Assembly: GCF_000526315.1 (NCBI RefSeq)
Contig: NZ_JAFV01000001.1
Coordinates: 3,722,501 to 3,786,500 of the forward strand
DNA: 64,000 nucleotides
Reading direction: 5' to 3'
Origin: Methylopila sp. 73B
GTDB lineage: Bacteria > Pseudomonadota > Alphaproteobacteria > Rhizobiales > Methylopilaceae
The notes beneath the pieces were generated by a model. That model was not told the DNA's origin. It did no database searches and was given only the letters and a program-made list of their open reading frames with translations. Below are positions 31,782-45,623 of this stretch, one piece after another. The translations under genes and the position numbers were made by a program. The first letter of the stretch is position 1, and each line of letters starts with the position of its first letter.

Positions 31782-33953
31782 TTGGCCCCCGCCACCGTCG
31801 AGGTTCTGCTGCCGGTCGGGCTCGACCGCGCGCTGACCTACGCCGTGCCGGAGGGCGTCACGGTCGGTCCGGGCGCGCTGGTGGTCGCGCCGCTCGGCCG
31901 CCGGCTGGAGCTCGGCGTCGTCTGGGACGGCGCGCCGCCGCAGGTCGACGCCGCCCGGCTGAAGACGCTGGAAGGCGTCGTCGACGCCCCGCCGGTGTCG
32001 GAAGCGATGCGGCGCTTCGTCGACTGGATCGCGGAGTACACGCTCGCGCCGCGCGGCCAGGTGCTGCGGATGGCGCTCCGCGGGCTCGATCTCGGCGCGG
32101 CCGAGCCGAAGCCAAAGATCGGCGTCCGCGCCACGGGGCAGGCCCCGTCCCGCCGCACCCCGGCCCGCGACAAAGCGCTCGCCGCAGCCGCCGACGGCCG
32201 CATCCGCGCGAAGGCCGAACTCACGGAGGCCGCGGGCGTCTCGGTCTCGGTCGTCGACGGGCTCCTCGCCGACGGCGCGCTGGAGGCGGCGCCGCTGCCG
32301 CCGCCTCCGCGTCCGCCGCAGCCCGACCCCTACCAGCCGGGACCGCCGCTCTCCGAGGCGCAGGCGGCGGCCGCCAACGCCCTCGCCGCGCTCGCCGGGG
32401 CCCGTCGGTTCCACGTGGCGCTCGTCGACGGGGTGACCGGCTCGGGGAAGACGGAGGTCTATCTCGAGGCGGTCGCGGCCGCGCTCAAGGCCGGCCGGCA
32501 GGCGCTGGTGATGGCGCCCGAGATCGCGCTGACCGGCGCGCTGCTCGACCGCTTCGCGGCCCGCTTCGGCGCGCGCCCCGCCGTCTGGCACGCGAGCGTG
32601 GGCGACAAGCGGCGGTCGGCCGTGCGCCGGGGCGTCGCCTCCGGCGAGATCCGCGTGGTGGTGGCGGCGCGCTCGGGGCTCTTCCTGCCCTTCGGCGACC
32701 TCGGCCTCATCGTCGTGGATGAGGAGCACGACGCCTCCTACAAGCAGGAGGAGGGCGTCTTCTACAATGCGCGCGACATGGCGGTGTTACGCGGGCGCTT
32801 CGAGCAGGCGGCCGTCGTGCTCGCCTCGGCGACGCCGTCGCTCGAGAGCCGCGTCAACGCCGAACGCGGCCGCTACGCCAAGCTCGCGCTGCCCGACCGC
32901 TTCGGCGGCCGCGCCTTGCCGCGGATCGAGGCGATCGACATGCGGACGGCCGGCCCGCCGCGCGGCCAGTGGCTCGCGCCGAAGCTGGTCTCCGCGATGA
33001 CCCAGACGCTCGCGGCCGGCGAACAGACGCTGCTGTTCCTCAACCGGCGGGGCTATGCGCCGCTGACGCTCTGCCGCGCCTGCGGCCACCGCATGAAGTG
33101 CCCGAACTGCTCGGCCTGGCTCGTCGAGCACCGGTTCCAGGCGCGGCTCGTTTGCCACCACTGCGGCCACACCGGCCCGACGCCCCGGTCCTGCCCGTCC
33201 TGCGGGACCGCCGACGCGCTGGTGGCCTGCGGGCCGGGCGTCGAGCGCATCCGCGACGAGGCGCAGGCGCGGTTTCCCGAGGCCCGGATCGCGATCCTGT
33301 CGAGCGACCTGATCGCGGGCGGCGAGGCGCTGCGCGCGGAGCTCGACGCCATCGCCAGGGGCGACGTGGACATCGTGGTGGGCACGCAGATGGTGACCAA
33401 GGGCCACAATTTTCCGAATCTCACCCTGGTCGGCGCCGTCGACGCCGATTTCGCGCTGGGCGCGGCCGACCCGCGGGCGGGCGAGCGCACCTTTCAGATT
33501 CTCGAGCAGGTCGCCGGCCGGGCCGGCCGCGGCGACCGTCCCGGCCGCGCGCTGCTGCAGACCCACGAGCCCGAGCACCCCGTGATTAAGGCGCTGGTGG
33601 CCGCCGATCGTGAGGGCTTCTACCGCGTGGAGACGGCGGCGCGCCAGGCGGCCGGCATGCCGCCGTTCGGCCGGCTCGCCGCCCTCATCGTCTCCGGCGC
33701 GACCCGCGAGGCCGCCGAGGCGCACGCCCGCGTCCTCGCCCGCGCGGCCCCCAAAGCCGAGGGAGTGCGGGTGCTTGGGCCGGCCGAGGCGCCGCTCGCG
33801 ATGGTCCGCGGCCGGCACCGCATGCGCCTCCTGGTTCAGGCCGGCCGGGAGGTCGACGTGCCGGCCTATCTCCGCGCCTGGCTCGCCGCCGCGGGGCCGC
33901 CGCGGGGCGGCGTGCGGGTCGCGGTCGACGTCGATCCCCAAAGCTTCGTGTGA
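31782..33953 (+). CDS. priA: Primosomal protein N' (replication restart helicase PriA)
   Basis: 723 aa. Superfamily 2 helicase that reloads DnaB at stalled forks. The N-terminal DNA-binding domain (about 1-100, PVGLDRALTYAVPEG) is followed by the helicase core: Walker A VTGSGKT (Lys about 223), DEEH box (about 313), SATPS, and motif VI with QVAGRAGRG. Eight cysteines in CRACGHRMKCPNC and CHHCG...CPSCG bind two zinc ions. Start taken as TTG at 31782, since the ORF has no better ATG before the conserved N-terminus. Followed by the atpHAGDC operon. Confidence 0.95.
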   Translation: MAPATVEVLLPVGLDRALTYAVPEGVTVGPGALVVAPLGRRLELGVVWDGAPPQVDAARLKTLEGVVDAPPVSEAMRRFVDWIAEYTLAPRGQVLRMALRGLDLGAAEPKPKIGVRATGQAPSRRTPARDKALAAAADGRIRAKAELTEAAGVSVSVVDGLLADGALEAAPLPPPPRPPQPDPYQPGPPLSEAQAAAANALAALAGARRFHVALVDGVTGSGKTEVYLEAVAAALKAGRQALVMAPEIALTGALLDRFAARFGARPAVWHASVGDKRRSAVRRGVASGEIRVVVAARSGLFLPFGDLGLIVVDEEHDASYKQEEGVFYNARDMAVLRGRFEQAAVVLASATPSLESRVNAERGRYAKLALPDRFGGRALPRIEAIDMRTAGPPRGQWLAPKLVSAMTQTLAAGEQTLLFLNRRGYAPLTLCRACGHRMKCPNCSAWLVEHRFQARLVCHHCGHTGPTPRSCPSCGTADALVACGPGVERIRDEAQARFPEARIAILSSDLIAGGEALRAELDAIARGDVDIVVGTQMVTKGHNFPNLTLVGAVDADFALGAADPRAGERTFQILEQVAGRAGRGDRPGRALLQTHEPEHPVIKALVAADREGFYRVETAARQAAGMPPFGRLAALIVSGATREAAEAHARVLARAAPKAEGVRVLGPAEAPLAMVRGRHRMRLLVQAGREVDVPAYLRAWLAAAGPPRGGVRVAVDVDPQSFV

Positions 33954-34234
33954 CGCCCCGCGACCGCCGCGACGGTGTGACATCGTGTCGACGGTCTTCC
34001 CCAAAGCGGAGGGCCCATAGGCTCATCGCTATGTTCTTGGCGCGATAGAGTTTTTGTGAGCTTCGCCACAAGTGCGCCACGATGTTGCGCGCTTGGAGGA
34101 GGCATGTTAGTCAACCGCCGTCTCGCGAGGCCCTCGGTCCCGCGACATGGTTCAAGTCTGACCGTTAAGGTCGGCATTTCCGGGAGGTTGCGGAGCGTCG
34201 CTCCGGTTTCAGCCCTAGGCTCCAACCAGCGAGA
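33954..34234 (+). promoter_or_regulatory. Leader region of the atp operon
   Basis: About 280 bp without a confident gene. Two small hairpins are seen near the end: GACC-gttaa-GGTC (34161-34173) and CGGAGC-gtc-GCTCCG (34192-34206). A frame with a good GGAGGAGG site starts at ATG 34104 but its product looks random. The region probably holds the promoter and a structured leader for atpH. Confidence 0.4.
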
Positions 34235-34803
34235 GTGCGCTCGGTGGCAGGTAAAGACACCATCGTGTCCGGAATGGCGGGACGCTACGCGTCCGCCCTG
34301 TTCGATCTCGCCGTCGAGGCGGGACAGGTCGACGCCATCGCGGCGGACCTCGAGAGGCTGTCGGCTCTGATCGCCGAAAGCGACGACCTGCGTCGCCTGA
34401 TCAAGAGCCCGGCCTTCTCGGCCGACGAGCAGGAGAAGGCGATCGCGGCGGTGCTCGACAAGGTCGGCGTCGCCAGCCTCACCTACAATTTCGTGAAGCT
34501 CGTGGCCCGCAACCGGCGCCTGTTCGCGATCGAAAGCATGATCCGCGGCTACAAGGCGCTCGTCGCGACCTCGAAGGGCGCGATCAGCGCCGAGGTCACG
34601 GTGGCGGAGCCGCTGTCGGACGGCCACCGCGCCGCGCTCACCCAGGCGCTGGCCGACGTGACCGGCAAGACGGTCGACTACGACGTCAAGATCGATCCCA
34701 AGATCCTCGGCGGCATCATCGTGCGGCTCGGCAGCCGCATGGTCGACGCGTCGCTTAGAACCAAGCTCAACGCCATTAAACTTGCGATGAAAGAGGTCGG
34801 CTG

Positions 34804-34804
<1 letters not shown>
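34235..34804 (+). CDS. atpH: ATP synthase F1 subunit delta
   Basis: About 189 aa. Connects the F1 head with the b-subunit stalk. The N-terminal domain has [19 protein letters not shown] and the C-terminal domain [19 protein letters not shown] and [20 protein letters not shown], all characteristic. The exact start is unsure: GTG 34235, GTG 34244, GTG 34265 and ATG 34274 are in frame and no ribosome site is decisive. The stop overlaps the atpA start (ATGA-like overlap at 34802-34804), so atpH and atpA are coupled. Confidence 0.94.
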
Positions 34805-36333
<1,529 letters not shown>

Positions 36334-36363
36334 GAGCTCGGTCAAGGGAGTCCGGGCCACGTC

Positions 36364-38692
<2,329 letters not shown>

Positions 38693-38791
38693 TCGCCTGA
38701 CGTCGACGGCGCCGGTCTCTGCCCGGCGCCCGATCGAGCGCTATAACGAAAGCGACGCGCGCGTGGCGCGGCGCTTCCAGGGTAGAGTTCG

Positions 38792-39040
38792 ATGAACAGC
38801 AAAGTGCTATTTCTTCTGATCGGTCTCGTGGTCGGCGGTCTCGCCGGTTGGTTGACCCGGCCCCAGGCGGCCGAAGTCAGCTTCCTCGGCCTCAAGGTCG
38901 AGGTGCAGGGCGATCAGGCCGCCGCGCCGGGCGACAAGACGCTCACCACCGGCCAGGCGCAGCATGTTGGCGTGTGCGCCCTGATCGGCGCGCTTCTCGG
39001 GTTCGGCGTCGGCTTCATGGCCGACCGTCGCCGGGCGTGA
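38792..39040 (+). CDS. Small membrane protein between atpD and atpC (82 aa)
   Basis: I do not recognise this family. Two hydrophobic helices: residues 5-21 (VLFLLIGLVVGGLAGWL, ending in a TRP) and 58-76 (HVGVCALIGALLGFGVGFM). The loop between them is hydrophilic (EVSFLGLKVEVQGDQAAAPG). Ends in the basic MADRRRA. It begins 99 bp after atpD and ends 21 bp before atpC, in the same direction. Most bacteria have atpC directly after atpD. A role in assembling or anchoring the ATP synthase is possible but unproven. Confidence 0.65.
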   Translation: MNSKVLFLLIGLVVGGLAGWLTRPQAAEVSFLGLKVEVQGDQAAAPGDKTLTTGQAQHVGVCALIGALLGFGVGFMADRRRA

Positions 39041-39061
39041 CGGACGAGAGAGAACGTGACA

Positions 39062-39463
39062 ATGGACAGCTTCCCCTTCGAGCTCGTGTCGCCTGAGAAG
39101 CTGCTGGTCTCGGAAGAGGTCCAGCATGTGGTCGTGCCGGGCTCCGAGGGCGAGTTCGGCGTGATGGCGCACCACGCGCCGTTCATGACCACGCTGAAGC
39201 CGGGCGTCGTGAAGGTCTACAAGACCGAGGGCGGCGAGCCGGAGAAGCTGTTCGTCAGGGGCGGCTTCGCCGACGTCAACGCCAAGGGCCTGACCATTCT
39301 CGCGGACGAGGCCACGCCGCTGGCCGAGATGGGCGTCGATCGCATCGACGAATTGATCGCCGACGCCGAGGAAGATCTCGCGGACGCCTCCACCGACGAC
39401 GACAAGCTGAAGGCGGAGCTGCGGCTCGTGCGCCTGAGGGAGACCAAGGCGGTCTACTTCTGA
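39062..39463 (+). CDS. atpC: ATP synthase F1 subunit epsilon
   Basis: 133 aa. Part of the rotor and a regulator of ATP hydrolysis. The N-terminal beta-sandwich is clear ([59 protein letters not shown]) and the C-terminal helical hairpin is present ([20 protein letters not shown]). ATG 39062 (MDSFPFEL) is preferred over GTG 39056; a GAGAGAA site lies upstream. Last gene of the operon before a terminator. Confidence 0.97.
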   Translation: MDSFPFELVSPEKLLVSEEVQHVVVPGSEGEFGVMAHHAPFMTTLKPGVVKVYKTEGGEPEKLFVRGGFADVNAKGLTILADEATPLAEMGVDRIDELIADAEEDLADASTDDDKLKAELRLVRLRETKAVYF

Positions 39464-39489
39464 GAGCGCGTCGCCTCCGACGCTTTCGA

Positions 39490-39523
39490 ACGGCCGGGCT
39501 CAGTCCTGGCCGTCTTCGTTTTC
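39490..39523 (+). terminator. Terminator of the atp operon
   Basis: ACGGCCGGG-ctcagt-CCTGGCCGT (one G-T pair), followed by CTTCGTTTTC. Located 27 bp after atpC. Confidence 0.75.
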
Positions 39524-39571
39524 GGGCGGCGATCCGGTGCCCGAAGTCCTTGCCGCGTCAGGCGCCGGGGG

Positions 39572-40996
39572 TCACAGCCCCGACATCTCCCGCGCGTGGG
39601 CGTCGAGCCGCCGGATCGTCTCGGCCATATCGGCCTCCGTCGCCTCGGGGTGAAGCGCGCAGATCCGGAGCGCGGGCCGTCCGTTCACGCGCGTGGCGCC
39701 TACCGCGGCGAAGCCCTCGACGAGCAGACGGGCGGCGGCTCGCCTCATGGCGGCTTCGGCGACCTCTCGTGACAGCGCCTCGGGCGCGTAGCGGAAGGTG
39801 ACGACGCCGAGCTGCGCCGGGGTCGCGATCTCCCAGCCGGGCGTGGCGCGCACCGTCCGCTCGGCGGCCTCGGCCAGCCGGAATGCGTGCTCGATCGCGG
39901 CGCCGACCGCGTCGAGCCCCATGACCTGCAGCGTCAGCCAGAGCTTCAGCGCCCGCGCGGGACGCGTGAGCTCCGGCCCGAGGTCCCAGAAGTCGGGTCC
40001 TTCCGATCCGGCGTCGTCGAGATAGGCCGCCTCGACGCCGAAGCTCGCGGCGAGCCGCGCCGGATCGCGCGCCAGCAGCATGCCCGTCCCGTAGGTCTGG
40101 AACAGCCACTTGTGCGCGTCCCAGGCGACGCTGTCCGCGCGCTCGATCCCAGCCAGCAACCCGCGCTTCGCGGGGCTGAGCGCGATCGAGGCGCCGTAGG
40201 CGCCGTCGACATGGAGCCAGAGGTTCTCGCGCGCGGCGATCTCGGCGAGCTCGGGCAGGGGATCGATCGCCCCGACGTTGGTGGAGCCCGCGGTCGCGAT
40301 CAGCAGGAAGGGCGTGAGGCCCGCCGCGCGATCGACGGCGATCTGGGCCGCGAGCGCATGCGCGTCCATCCGGAGCGCCGCGTCGACCGGCGTCACGCGG
40401 ATCTGGCGGTCGAGCAGGCCCACGATCCGAAGCGCGCGCGCGACCGAAACGTGGGTTTCCGCGGAGACATAGGCCACGCCGTCGCCGCGCGCCGCGGGCG
40501 CGAGCTTGGCGTCGCGGGCCGCGACGGCGGCGGCGAGGTTCGCCATGGAGCCGCCGGAGACGAACAGCCCGCCGGCGCCTTCGGGGAGGCCCAGCGCCTG
40601 GGCGAGCCACCGGATCAGCGCGCGTTCGACCGCGGCGGGCCCCTCCGCCTGGCGGCGCGCGCCGAGATGCGGGTTGTGCAGCGAGGTCAGCGCGTCGGCG
40701 AGCCAGGCGATGGGCGACACCGGGCTCGGAACGAAGGCGAAGAAGCGGGGGTGGTCGGTGCGGGCGCGGGCCGCGAGCACGACGTCGCGCAGCTCGTCGG
40801 CGACCTCGCCGAGCGGGCGGCCGGCGGCGGGGACGCCGCCTGCGACGAGCCGCGCCAGCGCCTCCGGCGAGCCGGCGCTCGCGACGGGCTCCGCCGCGCG
40901 GCCCGCCGCGCGGGCGAGAACGTCGGCGGCGACGCCGTCGAAGGCCTCCGACAGCGCCCGGGGGTCGGGACGGAACGGAGAGGGGCGGTCGAACAT
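39572..40996 (-). CDS. PLP-dependent decarboxylase, group II (aromatic amino acid type)
   Basis: 474 aa. Fold-type I enzyme of the aromatic-L-amino-acid/glutamate decarboxylase family. The cofactor lysine is in DAHKWLFQTYGTG (Lys about 296), preceded by LWLHVDGAYGASI (Asp and Ala stacking on PLP) and ATAGSTNVGAIDPL. LFVSGGSMANLAA binds phosphate. N-terminal PHLGARRQAEGPAAVERAL matches the family dimer region. The substrate cannot be assigned; tyrosine, tryptophan or phenylalanine are likely. Stands alone, 38 bp downstream of a CBS-domain protein gene on the same strand. Confidence 0.88.
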   Translation of the reverse strand: MFDRPSPFRPDPRALSEAFDGVAADVLARAAGRAAEPVASAGSPEALARLVAGGVPAAGRPLGEVADELRDVVLAARARTDHPRFFAFVPSPVSPIAWLADALTSLHNPHLGARRQAEGPAAVERALIRWLAQALGLPEGAGGLFVSGGSMANLAAAVAARDAKLAPAARGDGVAYVSAETHVSVARALRIVGLLDRQIRVTPVDAALRMDAHALAAQIAVDRAAGLTPFLLIATAGSTNVGAIDPLPELAEIAARENLWLHVDGAYGASIALSPAKRGLLAGIERADSVAWDAHKWLFQTYGTGMLLARDPARLAASFGVEAAYLDDAGSEGPDFWDLGPELTRPARALKLWLTLQVMGLDAVGAAIEHAFRLAEAAERTVRATPGWEIATPAQLGVVTFRYAPEALSREVAEAAMRRAAARLLVEGFAAVGATRVNGRPALRICALHPEATEADMAETIRRLDAHAREMSGL

Positions 40997-41034
40997 CGGG
41001 CCGGCCCCTTCAGGGCCTCATGGATGCGCGGGGG

Positions 41035-42366
41035 TCAGATCCCGGCGCCGGCGGGCGTGGTCCCGGCTTCGCTTTGGCGCGTGCGGAACATCAGCTTGTC
41101 CACGCGGGGGCCGTCCATGTCGATCACTTCGATCGTCCAGCCGCCGATGTCGATGGTGTCGCCCTCGACCGGGATGCGGCCCAGCTCGGCGATCACGAGG
41201 CCCGCCGCGGTGTGGAACTCGCCTTGGCTGTCGGCGGGGATGTTGAAGGCGAAGGTGTCCGTCACCGAATCGAGCGAGGCGCGGCCGTCCACCATGTAGG
41301 TGCCGTCCTCGCGGCGGCGGATGTCCTTGTCGTCGGCGGTCTCGTGCTCCTCGGGCAGCGCGCCTGCGATCGCGCCCAGCACGTCGTGCGAGGTGACGAT
41401 GCCCTCGAAGCCGCCGAACTCGTCCACCACGAAGGCGGTGGAGGAGGGCTGCGTCTTGAACAGCTCGAGCAGGCTGAGCGCGGAGGCGCCCTCCGGCACG
41501 TAGAGCGGATTGCGCACCTCGGAGGCGACCTCGAACGCGCCGCCCGCGAGCAGCTTCGACAGCACGTCCTTCTTGTGCAGGATGCCGACGGGGTCGTCGA
41601 TCGAGCCGTCCTTGCCGACGACGAGCCGCGAGAACGGGCTTTCCGACAGCTCGGTCTTGATGGTCTCGAGGTCGTCCGTCAGGTCGACCCAGAAGACGTC
41701 GCGGCGCGGCGTCATGATGGAGCGCACGGGGCGGTCGGCGAGCCCGAGCACGCCCTCGATCATGCGCTTCTCCACCGGCTCGATCGAGCCCGCGGCGACG
41801 CCCTCGGCGATCACGCTGCGGACCTCCTCCTCGGTGACGTTGCTGCCGTCCTGCTCCTTGACGCCGAGAAGCCTGAGCACGAGGCTCGAGCTCGCGCCCA
41901 GCGCCAGCACGAAGGGCTTGCCGACGAGCGCGAGGATCCGCAGCGGCCCCGAGCAGATCGCCGCGATGGATTCCGGGTCGGCGAGCGCGATGCGCTTCGG
42001 CACCAGCTCGCCGAAGATCAGCGAGCAGTAGCCGATGCCGAACACCACGAGGCCGGTCGAGATCGGCCGGGCGTAGGTGTCGAGCGGCGTCGAGGCCTCC
42101 AGGAAGATCGCGAGCGGATCGGCGAGCGCGGCTTCGCCGACCACGCCGGTGAGGATCGCGATCAGCGTGATGCCGATCTGGACGGAGGAGAGGAAGCTGC
42201 CGGGATCCTCCGAGAGGATCAGCGCGCGCGCCGCCCCGGCGCTTCCCTGGTCGGCCATCATCTTGAGACGGGGACGCCGGGCGGACACGACCGCGAGCTC
42301 CGACATGGCGAAGAAGCCGTTCAGGAGGACGAGGCCCACGAGAACGACGATTTCGAGGATTGGCAT
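41035..42366 (-). CDS. CorC/HlyC-type hemolysin-family membrane protein
   Basis: 443 aa. DUF21 membrane domain with several hydrophobic helices (about 1-200, starting MPILEIVVLVGLVLLNGFFA), two CBS domains (about 215-330, with VRSIMTPRRDVFWVDL and GIVTSHDVLGAIAG) and a C-terminal CorC/HlyC domain (about 355-430, DIGGWTIEVIDMDG). Such CNNM/CorC proteins are linked with magnesium or cobalt transport; the hemolysin label is historical. Start ATG 42366. It may form a two-gene unit with the decarboxylase, though the functions look unrelated. Confidence 0.9.
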   Translation of the reverse strand: MPILEIVVLVGLVLLNGFFAMSELAVVSARRPRLKMMADQGSAGAARALILSEDPGSFLSSVQIGITLIAILTGVVGEAALADPLAIFLEASTPLDTYARPISTGLVVFGIGYCSLIFGELVPKRIALADPESIAAICSGPLRILALVGKPFVLALGASSSLVLRLLGVKEQDGSNVTEEEVRSVIAEGVAAGSIEPVEKRMIEGVLGLADRPVRSIMTPRRDVFWVDLTDDLETIKTELSESPFSRLVVGKDGSIDDPVGILHKKDVLSKLLAGGAFEVASEVRNPLYVPEGASALSLLELFKTQPSSTAFVVDEFGGFEGIVTSHDVLGAIAGALPEEHETADDKDIRRREDGTYMVDGRASLDSVTDTFAFNIPADSQGEFHTAAGLVIAELGRIPVEGDTIDIGGWTIEVIDMDGPRVDKLMFRTRQSEAGTTPAGAGI

Positions 42367-42532
42367 GAAGGGTCCGGGCGCTTGGCGGACGAGACGTCCG
42401 TCGGTCGCCGCGGAGTATAGAGCGTCGGGGGCCCGCCGTCATGGGCATGGAGGCCGCGCCGTCGTCGCGCCCGGTCCGCCGACGCGATCGTGACCACTTC
42501 ACAGTCGCGTGCGTTCCAGCCAAGATTCGGGA

Positions 42533-42883
42533 ATGCCTGATTCGATCGCCCGCCTGCACGCCGCAGTCTGCGCCGTCCGCGACGGCCGCAACGTCGGATC
42601 GCGCACAGGCAAGCTCTACCGCGAGGGCGTCCCGAAGATGGCGAAGAAGGTCGTCGAGGAGTCGGCCGAGGTCGCGATCGAGGCCGCCGCCGGGCAGCGC
42701 GAGGCCGTGGTGCGCGAAAGCGCCGACCTGCTCTACAACCTCGTGGTGCTCTGGACGGCGGTCGGCGTCGACCCCGAGGACGTCTACGCCGAGATGGACC
42801 GCCGGGAACGGCTCTACGGCATCGCCCAGAAGCTGCCGAAGGACGCGCTCCGCGCCCGCCCGAAACGCGCCGTCCGCGGCTGA
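42533..42883 (+). CDS. hisE: Phosphoribosyl-ATP pyrophosphatase
   Basis: 116 aa. Second step of histidine synthesis, PR-ATP to PR-AMP. All-alpha fold of the MazG-like superfamily; motifs SRTGKLYREGVPKMAKKVVE, EESAEVAIEA (metal-binding Glu) and ESADLLYNLVVLW are conserved. ATG 42533 matches the family start. The gene is alone here; in many Hyphomicrobiales hisE follows hisB-hisH-hisA-hisF, so it has been separated from them. It converges on tonB with only 4 bp between the stops. Confidence 0.93.
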   Translation: MPDSIARLHAAVCAVRDGRNVGSRTGKLYREGVPKMAKKVVEESAEVAIEAAAGQREAVVRESADLLYNLVVLWTAVGVDPEDVYAEMDRRERLYGIAQKLPKDALRARPKRAVRG

Positions 42884-42887
42884 TCGG

Positions 42888-43793
42888 TCAGCGGACCGAG
42901 AACGAGACCGGGATCGTAAAGGCCTTCGACGCGCCGGGCATGTCGGCCGGCATCGGCGGGAAGTTCGCGCGCCGCACCATGGCCTGAAGCTCGGCGTCCA
43001 GCAGCGGGTGCCCGGCGCTGGAGACGATCCTGACGCTCCCTACGGAGCCGCTGCGACTGATGGTGAAGGCCACCACGCCGCGGCCTCGCACGCGCTGGCT
43101 CAGCAGCGAGGGCGGATAGCGCTTCGCCGCAGCGACGAGGGCCTGAATCCGGCGCGTGTAGTCCGTGGACGCCGCGCTCGCCGCCGCGCCGGCCGAGTTC
43201 GAGGCCCCTCCGGCGCCGCCCGCCGTCTGGCGGGTGGGCGCCGGCCGGGCGCGTTCGCGCACCGGCGCCTCGCGCGGCTCAGGCTTCGGGACCGGCCTGC
43301 GGGCGACCTTCGGCTTCGGTTCGGGCTTCGGTTCCGGCCGCTCCTCGCGCGCCGTCACGGTCTCCTCCGGCGGAAGGGCGACCGTGGGCGTCACATCGGG
43401 CCGCGTCTCCGCCAGCTCGACGGGTTCGTCGAGCGGCTCAAGGGGCTCGGGCGGCGTTTCTTCCGCCGTCACGGCGTCCGGATCCGGCGGGACGACCTCT
43501 TCGGCGGTCAGCTCCTCGAGCGCCTCCGGCTCCATGGCGTCGGTCGCGGTCTCCTGACCCTGGACCTCGTTGGCGGCCGCCGCGACCTCCGGAGCGGTCG
43601 CGCCGGAGGGCGGCGGCACGAGGTCCATCTCGATCGCCGGCTGGGTCTCGAGCCCGGACGTCTGCGGGGCCGAGCGCAGCAGCAACCCCGCCCCGGCGTG
43701 CAGAGCGAGCACGGCGACGCCCGCGAACGCCCAGCGTGCGACGCCCGGCCGGTCCTGCGCGGCCGTAAGCGTCAGCGCCTCAGCGCCCGCCAT
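42888..43793 (-). CDS. tonB: TonB-family energy transducer
   Basis: 301 aa. Spans the periplasm and passes energy from ExbB-ExbD to outer membrane receptors. One N-terminal membrane helix (about 22-40, FAGVAVLALHAGAGLLL), a long Pro/Glu-rich rigid segment (about 50-190, with repeated PEP and EPLEPLDEPV) and a folded C-terminal domain (about 205-301: YTRRIQALVAAAKRYPP, RGRGVVAFTISRSGSV, ANFPPMPADMPG). ATG 43793 overlaps exbD by 14 bp. Last gene of a four-gene operon. No outer membrane receptor is present in the window. Confidence 0.92.
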   Translation of the reverse strand: MAGAEALTLTAAQDRPGVARWAFAGVAVLALHAGAGLLLRSAPQTSGLETQPAIEMDLVPPPSGATAPEVAAAANEVQGQETATDAMEPEALEELTAEEVVPPDPDAVTAEETPPEPLEPLDEPVELAETRPDVTPTVALPPEETVTAREERPEPKPEPKPKVARRPVPKPEPREAPVRERARPAPTRQTAGGAGGASNSAGAAASAASTDYTRRIQALVAAAKRYPPSLLSQRVRGRGVVAFTISRSGSVGSVRIVSSAGHPLLDAELQAMVRRANFPPMPADMPGASKAFTIPVSFSVR

Positions 43794-44220
43794 CGCCCCC
43801 GACGCTTTCCAGCGCGACCAGGGCGATCTTCAGATAGCCCGCCTTGCGCATGTCGTTCATCACGGTGGTCAGTTCGCCGTAGGGCACGGTCTTGTCGGCG
43901 CGCAGGAACACGCGCTGCTCGTGGTCGCCGTTGGTGGCCTGCGCCAGGGCGGGGCCGAGGCCGCCGGGCGGCACGGTCTCGTTGCCGATCGCGAGCGAGA
44001 GGTCCGATTTCACGGTGAGGTAGACCGGCTTGTCCGGGCGGGGCTGCGGCTTGGCCGTCGAGGCGGGAAGGTCGACGCCGACGTCGACGGTCGCGAGCGG
44101 CGCCGCCACCATGAAGATGATCAGCAGCACCAGCATCACGTCGATGAACGGCGTGACGTTGATCTCGCTGTTCTCGGCGAGGTCGTCGCCGGAGGAGCCG
44201 TGGTCGAGCTTCGCGGCCAT
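43780..44220 (-). CDS. exbD: Biopolymer transport protein ExbD
   Basis: 146 aa. N-terminal cytoplasmic region with SEINVTPFIDVMLVLLIIFM: the Asp in the membrane helix carries the proton (family motif). A periplasmic domain with ASTAKPQPRPDKPVYLTVK, VFLRADKTVPYGELTTVMND follows. Forms the proton channel complex with ExbB and drives TonB. Overlaps tonB by 14 bp and lies 6 bp after exbB. Confidence 0.94.
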   Translation of the reverse strand: MAAKLDHGSSGDDLAENSEINVTPFIDVMLVLLIIFMVAAPLATVDVGVDLPASTAKPQPRPDKPVYLTVKSDLSLAIGNETVPPGGLGPALAQATNGDHEQRVFLRADKTVPYGELTTVMNDMRKAGYLKIALVALESVGGDGGR

Positions 44221-44226
44221 GGGGCG

Positions 44227-45176
<950 letters not shown>

Positions 45177-45180
<4 letters not shown>

Positions 45181-45608
45181 TTGCCGAACTCCACGTCCTT
45201 GACCTTGGATGAGGTCGCGATCAGCCCGAGGCAGTCCGCCTCGCCGCTGCAGGCGGTGACGTCGTTCAGCAGCACGCGGCCGACGGCGTCGCAGCCCAGA
45301 TCGGTCGCCTCGAACAGCTTCACGCTGGTCTTGGACGCGCGCAGCGGTCCCGCCTCCACCGCGAGGCGACGGGCGATCACGCCTTGCTTGTCGAAGAACA
45401 CGAGGTCGAGCTTGAGGCTGTCCAGCGCCTTCTCGGCCTCGTTCTTGATGACCATGGAGACGCGACAGGCGTTGTCGCGCGGCTCGAGCCGGTTGAGCTC
45501 GACCGACACCGTCGGCGCGGCGGAGGCCGCCTGCGCGACGCCGAGGGTCGCCGCGGCGACGAAAACCGTCCGTAGGGACGCGGCGCGCCCAAAACCGATC
45601 AGCGACAA
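45177..45608 (-). CDS. Secreted hypothetical protein, first gene of the exbB-exbD-tonB operon
   Basis: 143 aa. Signal peptide at residues 1-27 (basic start GFGRAASLR, hydrophobic TVFVAAATLGVAQA, cleavage near ASA). The mature part has four cysteines (DNACRVSM, DLGCDAVG, TACSGEADCLG), consistent with disulfides in the periplasm. The start is TTG 45608 because GGAGGT lies six bases before it; a frame start at 45623 would put that site inside the coding region. A protein of this kind often precedes exbB in Hyphomicrobiales; its function is not known to me. Confidence 0.75.
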
Positions 45609-45623
45609 CGTCTGACCTCCCAA

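Noticed and set aside
34056-34370. An open frame before and over atpH with a good ribosome site at 34096
   Set aside because: The product is Arg/Ser-rich without features and runs through the start of atpH in another frame; more probably chance in a leader region.
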